Assembly (NCBI GenBank): GCA_914767715.1
Contig: OU612069.1
Span: 13,081,387 to 13,141,386, forward strand
DNA from: Membranipora membranacea
Taxonomy: Eukaryota > Bryozoa > Gymnolaemata > Cheilostomatida > Membraniporidae
Direction of reading: 5' to 3'
DNA: 60,000 nucleotides
Position 1 is the stretch's first letter; every line of letters begins with the position of its first letter. Below the pieces are notes generated by a model that was not told the origin of the DNA, searched no databases, and saw only the letters and a program-made list of their open reading frames with translations. A program made the translations under genes and the position numbers. Positions 12,456 through 20,976 of this stretch are shown here, in pieces.

Positions 12456-12792
12456 CAGGGGCGTATATTCTAAAAAATTTCACTCACTGACTTTTTAGAG
12501 ATGAGCATAATGATCGGGCGCAGCCCGATCCACACGCCGTAGGCGTGGCGGGGAGGGTGCATATCGGTAGCAAAATAGTGCAAGCAGAGAGGTATTTCAA
12601 TAGCTCACTGAGCTGTTGGGTACTTTCAGAAAACAACTCAATAGCAGTAGAAGATTACGGTAAAAATGCTCCAGTTATAAAGCACCCATTTGAAAAAAAA
12701 CTGACCTTGTTGGGATCCGAACCCACAACAACCTTATTAACAGTGACTATTAGTCAGACTCTGTGGGCCGTGATTGCTAATATACGCCACTG
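12456..12792. mobile_element. Small hAT-like nonautonomous element with tRNA-like segment
   Basis: Imperfect TIRs CAGGGGCGTATATT (12456) and the complement of CAGTGGCGTATATT (ending 12792) are flanked by an imperfect 8-bp duplication (AATCATAT / GTTCATAT). Inside are two tiny GC-rich hairpins (12512-12547). A minus-strand tRNA-like block near 12690-12760 has a B-box-like 'GGGTTCGGATCCC' and is followed by a T-run on that strand, which could end Pol III transcription. A hybrid SINE/MITE is one reading. Confidence 0.6.
12512..12547. other. Two adjacent GNA-triloop DNA hairpins
   Basis: GATCGGGC-GCA-GCCCGATC (12512-12530) is followed directly by CACGCC-GTA-GGCGTG (12533-12547). Both stems are perfect and both loops are G-N-A, a loop class known to give unusually stable mini-hairpins in single-stranded DNA. 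No protein-coding role is seen. Confidence 0.7.
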
Positions 12793-13063
12793 GTTCATAT
12801 GATGGTAACAAAAGGTAGACAAGATACAGTGAGCAAATGAATATTCAATCAATTAATTTCGATGACAGCACAATCAGTCTTGAATCTTGGCACATTCTTA
12901 AACATGATGACATATTATTGATGATGATATGAATTTGTCTATTCACATCTGATGTCATCCTTACACCCCCCCTCTCAGGCGAAGCCGATAGAGTTTGTTG
13001 TAACTTGTGGTAATGTTAGCTTCTGGAATTGTTGAGTAGTTGGTAGTCGATGATGTAGTTGGC
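12793..13063. other. Intergenic flank upstream of gypsy element
   Basis: No gene. It contains a C-rich run 'ACACCCCCCCTCTC' near 12963 and ends with the TTGGC target-site copy (13059-13063) of the LTR element. Confidence 0.5.
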
Positions 13064-13257
13064 TGTAGTGATAGAACATCACGTGATTGTGTATGAGGTC
13101 ATCATAAGAAGGTGAAGGTCAAATACGGAAGGAAACCAGTCTATGTGCAGAGCCTGAAGGTGCAACTTGTAACTGGAGATTACCTGAGAAGTACAGCTGA
13201 ACTAGGATCAAGCCTACTCTTACTAAGGTAATACCATTACTCACATAGTACTCTACA
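13064..13257 (+). repeat. 5' LTR of gypsy element
   Basis: 194 bp, TG...CA bounded, identical to 18608-18801. It contains 'TACTAAGGTAATACC' near its 3' end, which could act as a splice donor (AAG|GTAATA). Confidence 0.97.
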
Positions 13258-13275
13258 TGGTGCCAGAAGTCAAAG
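13258..13275 (+). promoter_or_regulatory. Primer-binding site
   Basis: TGGTGCCAGAAGTCAAAG abuts the 5' LTR with no spacer. The leading TGG matches the CCA end of a tRNA primer. I do not assign the tRNA. Confidence 0.8.
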
Positions 13276-13403
13276 TCATTCTGGGAATACTTGAATAGAT
13301 ACAGAGGCCAATTACTCTTAGAAAAATTTGGCGGGAAAATTTTCTTTCATGAGAAAAAGTGACCGTAACTCAGTTTATGATTAGAAGAACATTGATCCCT
13401 ATC

Positions 13404-13418
13404 TACAAGGTATATAAT
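13404..13418 (+). promoter_or_regulatory. Possible leader splice donor upstream of gag
   Basis: TACAAG|GTATATAA places a donor-like GT at 13410, 21 nt before the gag ATG. Together with the acceptor at 17758-17759 it could give a retrovirus-style subgenomic mRNA for the 3' ORF. This is inferred from motifs only. Confidence 0.35.
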
Positions 13419-13430
13419 GACTAATAGAGA

Positions 13431-14288
13431 ATGGCAGAAGGATTGAAAGACGACAAATTCTGTAAGAGAATAGACTTTTCCAGTGGTAATTTATCCGCTG
13501 CCTGGAAGACATTCAAGATGCAATTTGACATTTATAAGATTGCTAAGAAATATGCTGCTATGTCTGAGCCTGAACAAATATCTAACATGCTGGTGCAGAT
13601 GGGTAATGAGAGTGTGCCAATTTATGCTCAGTTTGAATATGATGAGTCGGTAGAGAATAAGAAGGAAACATTAGAAAACACTATCCGTATGTTTGATAAC
13701 TATTTTGAACCAGTCAAGAACGTTATATACGAAAGAGCGAAGTTCAACACGATGAAACAAGGTGAGAAAAGCATTCATCAATATATCGTGGAGCTGCAGA
13801 ACCAAGCAGATCAGTGTGAATATGGTACGGTCAAAGGCGACTTGGTGAGGGATCGAATTGTAGTAGGAGTGCGTGATAGTAAACTACGTGAATACCTGAT
13901 CGACTTAGATGATTTGGATCTCCACAAGTGCATACAAAAGGCCAGACAATGGGTCAGCAACCATCAGCAGACATCAAAATTCAACGAAGGGAATGATGAG
14001 AACATCGACTATGTTAGTAGCAGACAAGACTACAGGAAGAAAGCAGAATATTCATCAGCAGCATATCCTTCAGCAGATAGTCCATGTAAATTCTGTCTGA
14101 AATCATTTCACAGAGGAAAGATCTGTCCAGCCAAACACACAATGTGCAAAGTCTGCAGTGAGAAAGGACACTGGGCGAAGTCAGTAGTGTGTGAAAAGAA
14201 GGGTAAATCGATAAGTGAACTCAATTCAAGAATGACGGATCACTTGGTTGAGGAAACTGACAGCCTATTTCTAGCAGATGATTTATGA
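13431..14288 (+). CDS. gag: Gag (capsid/nucleocapsid), 285 aa
   Basis: The open frame starts at the first ATG after the leader. Residues ~10-190 form an alpha-rich capsid-type region, including the retrotransposon-gag-like stretch around 'EKSIHQYIVELQNQA'. Near the C-terminus (about residues 218-253) are two Cys/His knuckles: CKFCLKSFHRGKIC and CKVCSEKGHW...C. Gag would package element RNA into cytoplasmic particles. The frame ends at UGA 14286-14288, immediately followed by CUAG, and the same frame continues straight into the protease, so a Gag-Pol fusion by readthrough is likely. The final 30 residues are acidic. The copy is intact. Confidence 0.95.
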   Translation: MAEGLKDDKFCKRIDFSSGNLSAAWKTFKMQFDIYKIAKKYAAMSEPEQISNMLVQMGNESVPIYAQFEYDESVENKKETLENTIRMFDNYFEPVKNVIYERAKFNTMKQGEKSIHQYIVELQNQADQCEYGTVKGDLVRDRIVVGVRDSKLREYLIDLDDLDLHKCIQKARQWVSNHQQTSKFNEGNDENIDYVSSRQDYRKKAEYSSAAYPSADSPCKFCLKSFHRGKICPAKHTMCKVCSEKGHWAKSVVCEKKGKSISELNSRMTDHLVEETDSLFLADDL

Positions 14289-14292
14289 CTAG
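14286..14292 (+). promoter_or_regulatory. UGA-CUAG stop-codon readthrough site between gag and pol
   Basis: The gag stop reads TGA followed by CTAG. UGA-CUA(G) is the known context for efficient readthrough in several viral and animal genes. Gag and Pol share one frame with no other stop between them, and pol has no ATG until 14424, after the protease active site. Readthrough is therefore the simplest route to Gag-Pol. Confidence 0.8.
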
Positions 14293-16952
14293 ATACAGTT
14301 ACAGAGACAGATTCAGCATGGTTCTCAGAAATAACAGTCAACAATAACAAGAAAATAAATTTTAAAGTAGATTCAGGAGCAGCAGTTACAGCAATACCGG
14401 CCGAACTTAATAGGGAGCTGAGGATGAAACTGACCCCTACAAACAAGAAGTTGAGGGCAGCTGGGAATCAACTCTTGCAAGTGGCTGGAAAAGCTATAGT
14501 ATCCTTGAAGACTAAACACAGTGAAGTGGAGGAAACTATATTCTTTGTCAACGGCTTAGTAACTCCTCTCCTAGGAAAGCCTACAATAAAGAAGCTGAAT
14601 CTCATAAAGTTCATAAACTCAGTCAGTGAGAATACTTGGGTGGATAGGTTTCCAAAACTGTTCACGGGACTTGGATCAATGAAAACATCAGTCAATATAA
14701 CACTAAGAGAGGACGCAATTCCGTTTGCACAGGCTGTACCTAGAAGAATAGCAGCAGCAAGACGTGGACCTCTAAAGAAGGAACTTGACAGGATGGAGTC
14801 ATTGGGAGTTATTCAGAAAATAAAAGCTCCAACAAAATGGTGCGCGCCCTGTATAGTCGTGCCAAAGAAAAATCAAAGTATCCGCGTATGCATTGATTTT
14901 ACCCGACTGAACCAGGCAGTGTTGAGAGAATACTACCCATTACCAACTACAGAAGAGACGCTAAGTGCCCTGGGAAGTGCGAAAATATTTAGTCAACTGG
15001 ATGCAAACTCAGGTTATTGGCAGCTAAGACTAAGCGAGCAAGCCCAGAAACTGACAACGTTTATCACACTGTTCGGGAGGTATTTTTGTCGACGATTACC
15101 ATTTGGAATATCATCTGCTCCAGAAATCTTTCAGCGTGAAATGCTAAAAGTATTGGAAGGGTTGGAAGGTGTGATCTGTCAGATGGATGACATACTTATC
15201 TGTGGTGAAACACAAGAAGAACATGATGCTAGGTTAGAAGCAGTGATACAGAGATTGAGTACAGCAGGTATTACGTTGAATCCAGATAAGTGTGTATTTA
15301 GCAAGCCAGAAGTGAAGTTCTTGGGACACATTATCAACAATGAAGGAATTCACGTAGATCCAGAGAAGACTAAAGCAATCACAGAATTCGCTGCACCAAA
15401 GAACAGGAAGGAATTACGTAGATTCTTTGGAATTGTGAATTACATTGGTAAGTTCACAGCAACATTGGCAGAAGACACTTCAGCGTTGAGACAACTGTTA
15501 CAGAAAGACAGAGAGTGGATATGGAACGCTGAACAACAAAGACAATTTGAAGAGTTAAAGCGGAAACTGGCCAGAGCTCCAACGCTCACTCCCTACCAGT
15601 TGGAAGCAGAGACGTTGCTAAGTACAGACGCTAGCTCATATGGTCTAGGAGCTGCTATATTGCAAAAAGTGGAAGGCAGTTGGAAACCTGTGGCATTCGC
15701 TTCAAGATCGATGAATCCGGCGGAAACGAGATACGCACAAATAGAAAAGGAGGCTCTAGCAATTTGTTGGGGATGTGAGAAGTTTCATTACTATCTAGCA
15801 GGAAGAAAATTCAGGATAGAGACAGATCACAAACCATTGATATCGGTGTTAGGAGATAAAGAATTGGCTAGGCTACCTATTAGAGTGCAGAGATTTCGAT
15901 TACGGATGATGGCATATACTTACTCGATATCATACACGCCAGGAGAGAAATTAGTATTAGCAGATGCGTTATCCAGAGCTCCATTACCTGGTGGAATGGA
16001 TTCAGAAAGCACTAACGAGCTGGTAGTAAGCGAAATAGCAGAGTCCCTGCCCATATCACAGAGAAGAAGAGATAGAATCAAAGCAGCAATACTAGCAGAC
16101 GAAGAGTCAACTATACTCCTACAGTATATACGTGAGGGATGGCCAGTGTATGTCAAAGTCAACCCAATGGTGCAGAAGTATTTTACGTTCAAGGACTTTC
16201 TCACGGAGATTGATGGAGTTATATACTATTGGGATAGAGTGTACATACCTAGAATGGAACGGGATAAAGTGTTAGAGGACATCCACAAAGGTCACCAAGG
16301 AGAATCAAAGTGCATTCGTCGAGCAACAGAGTTGGTATGGTGGCCAGGGATGACAGCGGAAATACGAGAGTTGGTAAAAATGTGTACTAGCTGTATTCCA
16401 TTCAGGAATGTAGCAAGAGAACCGATTGCTCAGACTCCTCTTCCAGATAGGACATGGTGGCGTCTGGCAGCAGATGTGTGCGAGAAAGATTCTATCCAAT
16501 ATTTAGTGCTAGTAGATTTTTATAGCAGATATATAGTGGCAAGACCCATTGAAGATTGTGAGGCCAAGACCATAATCAGACAGCTAGAAGACGTGTTTTG
16601 TATGTTGGGCATCCCTCACTCACTCGTAACTGACAATGCTACATATTTCAAAGGAGAAATATTCCAGAAGTTTCTTACTAAATGGGATGTAGTTCACATT
16701 ACTTCAGCTCCGCATAGAGGACAAAGTAATGGCGAAGCTGAACGAGCAGTACAAACAGTTAAAGGGTTTTTGAACAAAAACATCAATTTACAGGCAGCAC
16801 TCTGCAGTTATCGCGACACACCATTAGAAAATGGTTATTCACCAGCAATGCTTCTCTTTGGAAGAGGACTCAATTCTATGGGAATTAACAACTTCAGATC
16901 TGTAGATGTGAATCGATTCAAATCCAAAGATACTGCAATCAGTCACGTCTAG
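14289..16952 (+). CDS. pol: Pol: protease, reverse transcriptase, RNase H, integrase core
   Basis: About 887 codons continuous with gag across the UGA. Order: retropepsin with catalytic Asp in FKVDSGAAVTAIP (~14370); RT with fingers/palm from ~14720, LPFGIS, and the catalytic pair in QMDDILI (~15180; Gln where most have Tyr/Val before MDD); RNase H with TDAS, EKEA and TDHKP (15620-15850); integrase zinc-binding His/Cys region (~16285-16400); then a DDE core with Asp in LAADVCE, Asp in LVTDNATYF and Glu in NGEAERA. The frame stops at UAG 16950 before the integrase C-terminal domain, which continues in another frame. All catalytic residues are present. Copies RNA to DNA and inserts it. Confidence 0.95.
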   Translation, partial: LDTVTETDSAWFSEITVNNNKKINFKVDSGAAVTAIPAELNRELRMKLTPTNKKLRAAGNQLLQVAGKAIVSLKTKHSEVEETIFFVNGLVTPLLGKPTIKKLNLIKFINSVSENTWVDRFPKLFTGLGSMKTSVNITLREDAIPFAQAVPRRIAAARRGPLKKELDRMESLGVIQKIKAPTKWCAPCIVVPKKNQSIRVCIDFTRLNQAVLREYYPLPTTEETLSALGSAKIFSQLDANSGYWQLRLSEQAQKLTTFITLFGRYFCRRLPFGISSAPEIFQREMLKVLEGLEGVICQMDDILICGETQEEHDARLEAVIQRLSTAGITLNPDKCVFSKPEVKFLGHIINNEGIHVDPEKTKAITEFAAPKNRKELRRFFGIVNYIGKFTATLAEDTSALRQLLQKDREWIWNAEQQRQFEELKRKLARAPTLTPYQLEAETLLSTDASSYGLGAAILQKVEGSWKPVAFASRSMNPAETRYAQIEKEALAICWGCEKFHYYLAGRKFRIETDHKPLISVLGDKELARLPIRVQRFRLRMMAYTYSISYTPGEKLVLADALSRAPLPGGMDSESTNELVVSEIAESLPISQRRRDRIKAAILADEESTILLQYIREGWPVYVKVNPMVQKYFTFKDFLTEIDGVIYYWDRVYIPRMERDKVLEDIHKGHQGESKCIRRATELVWWPGMTAEIRELVKMCTSCIPFRNVAREPIAQTPLPDRTWWRLAADVCEKDSIQYLVLVDFYSRYIVARPIEDCEAKTIIRQLEDVFCMLGIPHSLVTDNATYFKGEIFQKFLTKWDVVHITSAPHRGQSNGEAERAVQTVKGFLNKNINLQAALCSYRDTPLENGYSPAMLLFGRGLNSMGINNFRSVDVNRFKSKDTAISHV

Positions 16953-17674
16953 CAACTAATTACAACAAAAGATTCGCTGTGAGGGAAAGAAGTCCTTTGA
17001 GATTGTTGCAGCAAGTCAGAGTTGTTGACGGTACGAAGAGAAAACCCCAGATAGCTATAGTTGTGGGAACGAATGGACGAGAAGTGTTATTGGAGAAAGA
17101 TGGGTCGATTCTACGAAGAAATCGAGCACAAATCACCAAGGTCCCTGATCCCACAACACTTATAGTATCTGAAAACAGAAGAGAAGGTCAAGAGCTCATA
17201 CCTCCACCATCGGCAGTACAGGTAGCAGTCGCGTCCGATAATTTGGCGGGAGCTTATGCTTCCCCACCAGTCACAGAGGCTGTGGCCTCTGAACGATACG
17301 AGCATCAAAGTCCGGTTGGTACAGTTGCACCAACACCAGTCACTGGTGCTCTTGCACCGGAACAAGTCGCAGGTGCCGTTGCGCCTCTACAGTCAAAAGG
17401 TGCTATTGCGCCTTTACAACAGGTTTACGGGGCTGTTGCCTCGCCACCAGTTACGGAGGCCGTTGCCTCAAGTTCGTTGGGTGCTAGTGCACCTGAAGTA
17501 GGGCGTAAATGTAAGGTAGCTATTGCCGCCAACCAGTCCAAAGTGGCCATTGCCACTAAACAGTCTAAGGTAGCTTTTGCTGCCAACCAATATGCAGGTG
17601 CCATTGCACCTATCAAACGTAGTCGCAGTAACAGACCCATCAGAGCTCCCAAACGCTATGAGGAAGAATACTAG
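16889..17674 (+). CDS. Integrase C-terminal domain with VA-rich tail (shifted frame)
   Basis: This frame is open from 16889 and carries the conserved 'YNKRFAVR' and 'ILRRNRAQITKVP' features of gypsy integrase C-termini, so it is the continuation of pol one frame away (-1 relative). The switch must lie between 16889 and 16949. I see no classic slippery heptamer, so either a one-base deletion or an uncommon shift is involved. After the domain comes a ~125-residue tail of degenerate repeats of the form G/E-A-[VI]-A-[PS] and K-V-A-[IF]-A, ending in a basic/acidic 'RAPKRYEEEY'. There is no ATG near its start, so it is not an independent gene. The tail's function is unknown. Confidence 0.8.
   Translation, partial: QLQICRCESIQIQRYCNQSRLATNYNKRFAVRERSPLRLLQQVRVVDGTKRKPQIAIVVGTNGREVLLEKDGSILRRNRAQITKVPDPTTLIVSENRREGQELIPPPSAVQVAVASDNLAGAYASPPVTEAVASERYEHQSPVGTVAPTPVTGALAPEQVAGAVAPLQSKGAIAPLQQVYGAVASPPVTEAVASSSLGASAPEVGRKCKVAIAANQSKVAIATKQSKVAFAANQYAGAIAPIKRSRSNRPIRAPKRYEEEY
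16950..16958 (+). promoter_or_regulatory. UAG CAA CUA context at end of pol frame
   Basis: The pol stop fits the UAG-CAR-YYA leaky-termination consensus known from plant viruses. Readthrough in this frame adds only nine codons before a UGA, so it would not reach the integrase C-terminus. It may be coincidental. Confidence 0.4.
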
Positions 17675-17690
17675 CTAAGTCTACCTGTTT

Positions 17691-18371
17691 ATGTTCAAAT
17701 TTTTTGTTCCTTTTTCTATCGGTGCACACAATCAATCACGTATTCATTTATATTTACAGATGAACTCTAGGACATTTATTGTATTGGGTAACTCTCTAGT
17801 GAGGCGTCTCACGATACCAGATGTTGAAGTAATATCTATAAATGGTCTCGATTGGGAGGGGGCCAGGAAGTACATGATTGACAATAGACGCTTGTTCATT
17901 AATAAGCATGTGTATATTCTAGTTGGACCATTGAGGTTTACCTCTCTCCATAGAAGTAGAAGGGAAGTTGCTTTTTGTGGTCACAACTTACACACAGTAC
18001 ATCAACTATTTGCACCATTTTATAACGAGCTGTCATTTCTACACATTTCTCCAGTTGTCTGTCCGCTATTCCCCATGAACTTTACGATGTATAATGGACT
18101 AACAGCTCGACGCCCAATAATGACATCGTTTTATAACGATTGGAATGCTAAGATTAGAGGTCATGTTGCGACAGAGAATCGCCACATCATGAGATTCAAT
18201 ACAAAGTACAATGTGCTTGCACCGTGCCTTAATAATAGGATTTTCCATAGGAAGAAACAGCACTATGCATTCCGGGACCGGTACCTAAGAGACGGACTAC
18301 ATGTTACGCAGCAGATATTAGACGAATGGGCTGTGGAATTTCAGCGAGTTATCCTGAAATACACCACGTAA
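17691..18371 (+). CDS. SGNH-hydrolase-like ORF in the env position
   Basis: This separate frame lies 17 nt after the integrase tail stop. A methionine at 17691 gives 226 aa. The one at 17760, directly after a splice-acceptor-like TTTACAG, gives 203 aa starting at the first predicted strand. SGNH features: block I-like FIVLGNSLVRRL (GNS in place of GDS), a strand plus VGPLRF where GxND is usual, and a C-terminal DGLHVT giving the Asp/His pair. Ser, Asp and His are kept; the Asn of block III is not evident. SGNH/GDSL domains are known in some CR1-type LINEs and in Ngaro/DIRS elements. In a gypsy element I regard it as unusual. It may be an esterase or a non-catalytic derivative. An AATAAA follows at 18373. 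Confidence 0.65.
   Translation: MFKFFVPFSIGAHNQSRIHLYLQMNSRTFIVLGNSLVRRLTIPDVEVISINGLDWEGARKYMIDNRRLFINKHVYILVGPLRFTSLHRSRREVAFCGHNLHTVHQLFAPFYNELSFLHISPVVCPLFPMNFTMYNGLTARRPIMTSFYNDWNAKIRGHVATENRHIMRFNTKYNVLAPCLNNRIFHRKKQHYAFRDRYLRDGLHVTQQILDEWAVEFQRVILKYTT
17740..17760 (+). promoter_or_regulatory. Splice-acceptor-like site before the SGNH ORF
   Basis: A T-rich tract ends in TTTACAG at 17753-17759, and the next bases are ATG. This is where retroviral env acceptors sit. It favours translation from 17760 on a spliced RNA. Confidence 0.5.
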
Positions 18372-18592
18372 CAATAAAGAGAAAAGACAATTTCTTATTA
18401 ATGTTCGTCCACTGTTCGTCCAAATGTAAATATTGTTCTGTTCATTTTTGTTAGTTTTCCCATATACTTATTGTACATACGTTGTTAGCATGGACATTTA
18501 TATACATACAAAGATACTGATGCGTGGTGTGAAGATTGATTGTTCCAGTTTGATGGTGCCGTTGCACCTGTCGGGGATTTACTATATGGTGA

Positions 18593-18607
18593 AAACTAAA
18601 GGGGAGA
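18593..18607 (+). promoter_or_regulatory. Polypurine tract
   Basis: AAACTAAAGGGGAGA immediately precedes the 3' LTR. It is the expected plus-strand primer for reverse transcription. Confidence 0.85.
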
Positions 18608-18801
18608 TGTAGTGATAGAACATCACGTGATTGTGTATGAGGTCATCATAAGAAGGTGAAGGTCAAATACGGAAGGAAACCAGTCTATGTGCAGAGCCTG
18701 AAGGTGCAACTTGTAACTGGAGATTACCTGAGAAGTACAGCTGAACTAGGATCAAGCCTACTCTTACTAAGGTAATACCATTACTCACATAGTACTCTAC
18801 A
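18608..18801 (+). repeat. 3' LTR of gypsy element
   Basis: Identical to the 5' LTR over 194 bp, indicating a very recent insertion. It is followed by TTGGC, the target-site duplication. Confidence 0.97.
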
Positions 18802-20230
18802 TTGGCGAAGATCTATTGTGGTTAGGTAAGGGGGTTTTTGGTTCTTCTAGGGTTATCTCTCAGCTTAGATTGTTCTTTGACGTTGTTTGGTGTTGTTGGG
18901 CATTTCTTGGTATGTTGGTTGTTGAGGAGGCTGGTGTTTGTTGATGTGGTGTTGTTGGTTCTTAATCAGCCTTCAGTGTTCATCTCTGGTGCATTCTGTT
19001 GACGTATCAGGAGTTGTCCTCTTTTACTGTAGGAGAACATGACTTGTCTTAGTTGTGTAATGAAGGTCATTAGGTTGGGTAGACTTCATACTTCACTAAA
19101 AGTGTACTGCCTTTTCAAATCAGGGTTTAACGCTTCCGCTGTGTATACTGGATTACTTTCGGTTACCATCATAGGGATCAGTCGCACTAGTATGGTTTTA
19201 CTCAGGAAAGTCCGAAGGACTATTCTGTCTCTGAAAGTAATAAAATGTATTCATTAAAAATATTAATCAGCTAATCTACATGTAAATGCTCAATGTAAAG
19301 AATATTATGTTATGCATTGGTTGTATCTGATATTAAGATATTAAAATTTTATAGATAATTTAATTATGAAGGTGATTCATGCCACTAAATACATGTAGAT
19401 GATACACTTGAAATGGTGCACTTTGGGGTGTACACTAACAACTAGTTAATGGCAGATGCTCAATTCATATAAATATACAACTCACCGAATTACACTATTC
19501 TACCTCTGAATCGACAACCATCAAAGTAATTTAATCCTGATCGACTTGTCCTGTTACGGTGATATCGAACCTAGAGATAGACAAAAACATGGGTGAGAGA
19601 CAATGTCATGATAGAAAACATATACAAGTATAAACAGAACAAGATATTAACTCGCAAGCACAATCACGCAATCATGTTGTTGTTGTTTGTTGTTGTTTGT
19701 TGTTGTTTGTTGTTGTTTGTTGTTGTTTGTTGCTGTTTTTGTTGTTATTTTCTGGTTGTTTTATAATACTATCTAATACTGAATATGTGGCTAGATATCT
19801 GGGTCCTGCTGCCACATATTTCAGCTCCAATTAATATTTTTGTTGTGCTCAGCTCTCTCGGTGGATCAAGAGTCCCCGAGCTAAACTCTTTACTTGCTAT
19901 TAATACCTCACTCACTCTCCCTAATCATCCATGTTCATTCATGTATGAACTAGGGCTTCTCATTCATGCTGTTAAACATATTTGTGATACTTTGTAGTTG
20001 TCTTCTCTTGTACACGAGAAGGCAACTAGCTAATGTTATACATAAAATTCCTCATACTCACAATCTCTACTAGGATTCACATTACGCGTAACCACATTCA
20101 TCTAAACTCGTTCACAACATAGATACATAGGAATGCAATTTCTTTTTGTTTTTATGGTTGTCTATCAATTGAATGCATCCCTCCCCTCTCAAGTTTCAAT
20201 GTCAATATGTCATATCTTTAAACTTAACAT
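18802..20230. other. Gene-free flank with decanucleotide microsatellite
   Basis: No exon recognised. At 19675-19731 is a TTGTTGTTTG repeat (period 10, about five and a half units). The rest is T/G- and AT-rich sequence. Confidence 0.6.
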
Positions 20231-20680
20231 AAACCACTGCTGCCACAGCTGGGCTTTGCCCAGCATAGCCACCAGTCAAAAATTTAAATAGAGAGTTGTG
20301 GCATCAAAACATCTAGCCAGTAGCTTTGAATGGAGTTATATGAGTTCTCAAAATGTAAGGAGTATCTTCTTCCCCTGCCATCCACCATTAGTGATGACAT
20401 ATGTTGAGGTTGACCAATCAGGTGCCTTTAAAATCTAGCTGAGATCCAACATTTTTATTAATGTTGGATCTCAGCTAGATTTTAAAGGCACCTGATTGGT
20501 CAACCTCAACATATGTCATCACTAATGGTGGATGGCTGGGGAAGAAGATACTACATTTTGAGAGCTCATATAACTCCATTCAAAGCTACTGGCTAGATGT
20601 TTTGATGCCACAACTCTCTATTTAAATTTTTGACTGGTTGCTATGCTGGGCAAAGGCCAGCTGTGGCAGCAGTGGTTTAA
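20231..20680. repeat. 450-bp near-perfect palindrome (foldback element)
   Basis: The left arm 20231-20453 and right arm 20460-20680 are reverse complements apart from a few substitutions and a 4-nt indel near 20360/20550. They flank a 6-nt centre. The outer end is AAACCACTGCTGCCACAGCT. There is no coding sequence and I could not define a target-site duplication. A long-armed foldback MITE is the best reading, and its transcript would form a long dsRNA. Confidence 0.9.
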
Positions 20681-20976
20681 GGGTTATTATTCCACTCCAT
20701 CACTTGTCTGATCCAGTCATACTAGAGGGTTTCATCACTCAGACCATCCATTACAATGTCCGTCACATTCCACTACCATGCCGATTCATCCTTCACTCCA
20801 TCGGAAATCCAGGTGCTGAATGCATACAGGTACAGCCCATTTTGACAATCAAGAGCTGTGACACAGACCAGAGATGGAAGTCTTCGGCTAGACCAGTAGT
20901 AGGAGGCGCGAAACTCCCCTGGCTTCTTTATCCTTCATATACGACCATCTCTTTGAACTCAGTGAGTTCAGAAGAG

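Larger units (their letters stand above)
13064..18801 (+). mobile_element. Young Ty3/gypsy LTR retrotransposon (5738 bp)
   Basis: Two 194-bp LTRs, identical in my base-by-base reading, begin TGTAGTG and end CTCTACA. They bound gag, pol and an extra 3' ORF, and the whole is flanked by the 5-bp target-site duplication TTGGC (13059-13063; 18802-18806). A primer-binding site follows the 5' LTR directly and a purine tract precedes the 3' LTR. Gag double zinc knuckles and domain order PR-RT-RNaseH-IN place it in Ty3/gypsy, and the knuckle spacing recalls the Mag-type lineage (inference). Identical LTRs mean very recent insertion, so in-frame stops may be functional recoding sites rather than decay. 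Confidence 0.97.

Noticed and set aside
12545-12802. 85-codon plus-strand frame
   Set aside because: Lies within a tRNA-like nonautonomous element. No ATG-dependent or domain support.
16950-16985. Functional readthrough at UAG-CAA-CUA linking pol to the integrase end
   Set aside because: The extended frame meets a UGA after nine codons, so readthrough alone cannot reach the C-terminal domain.
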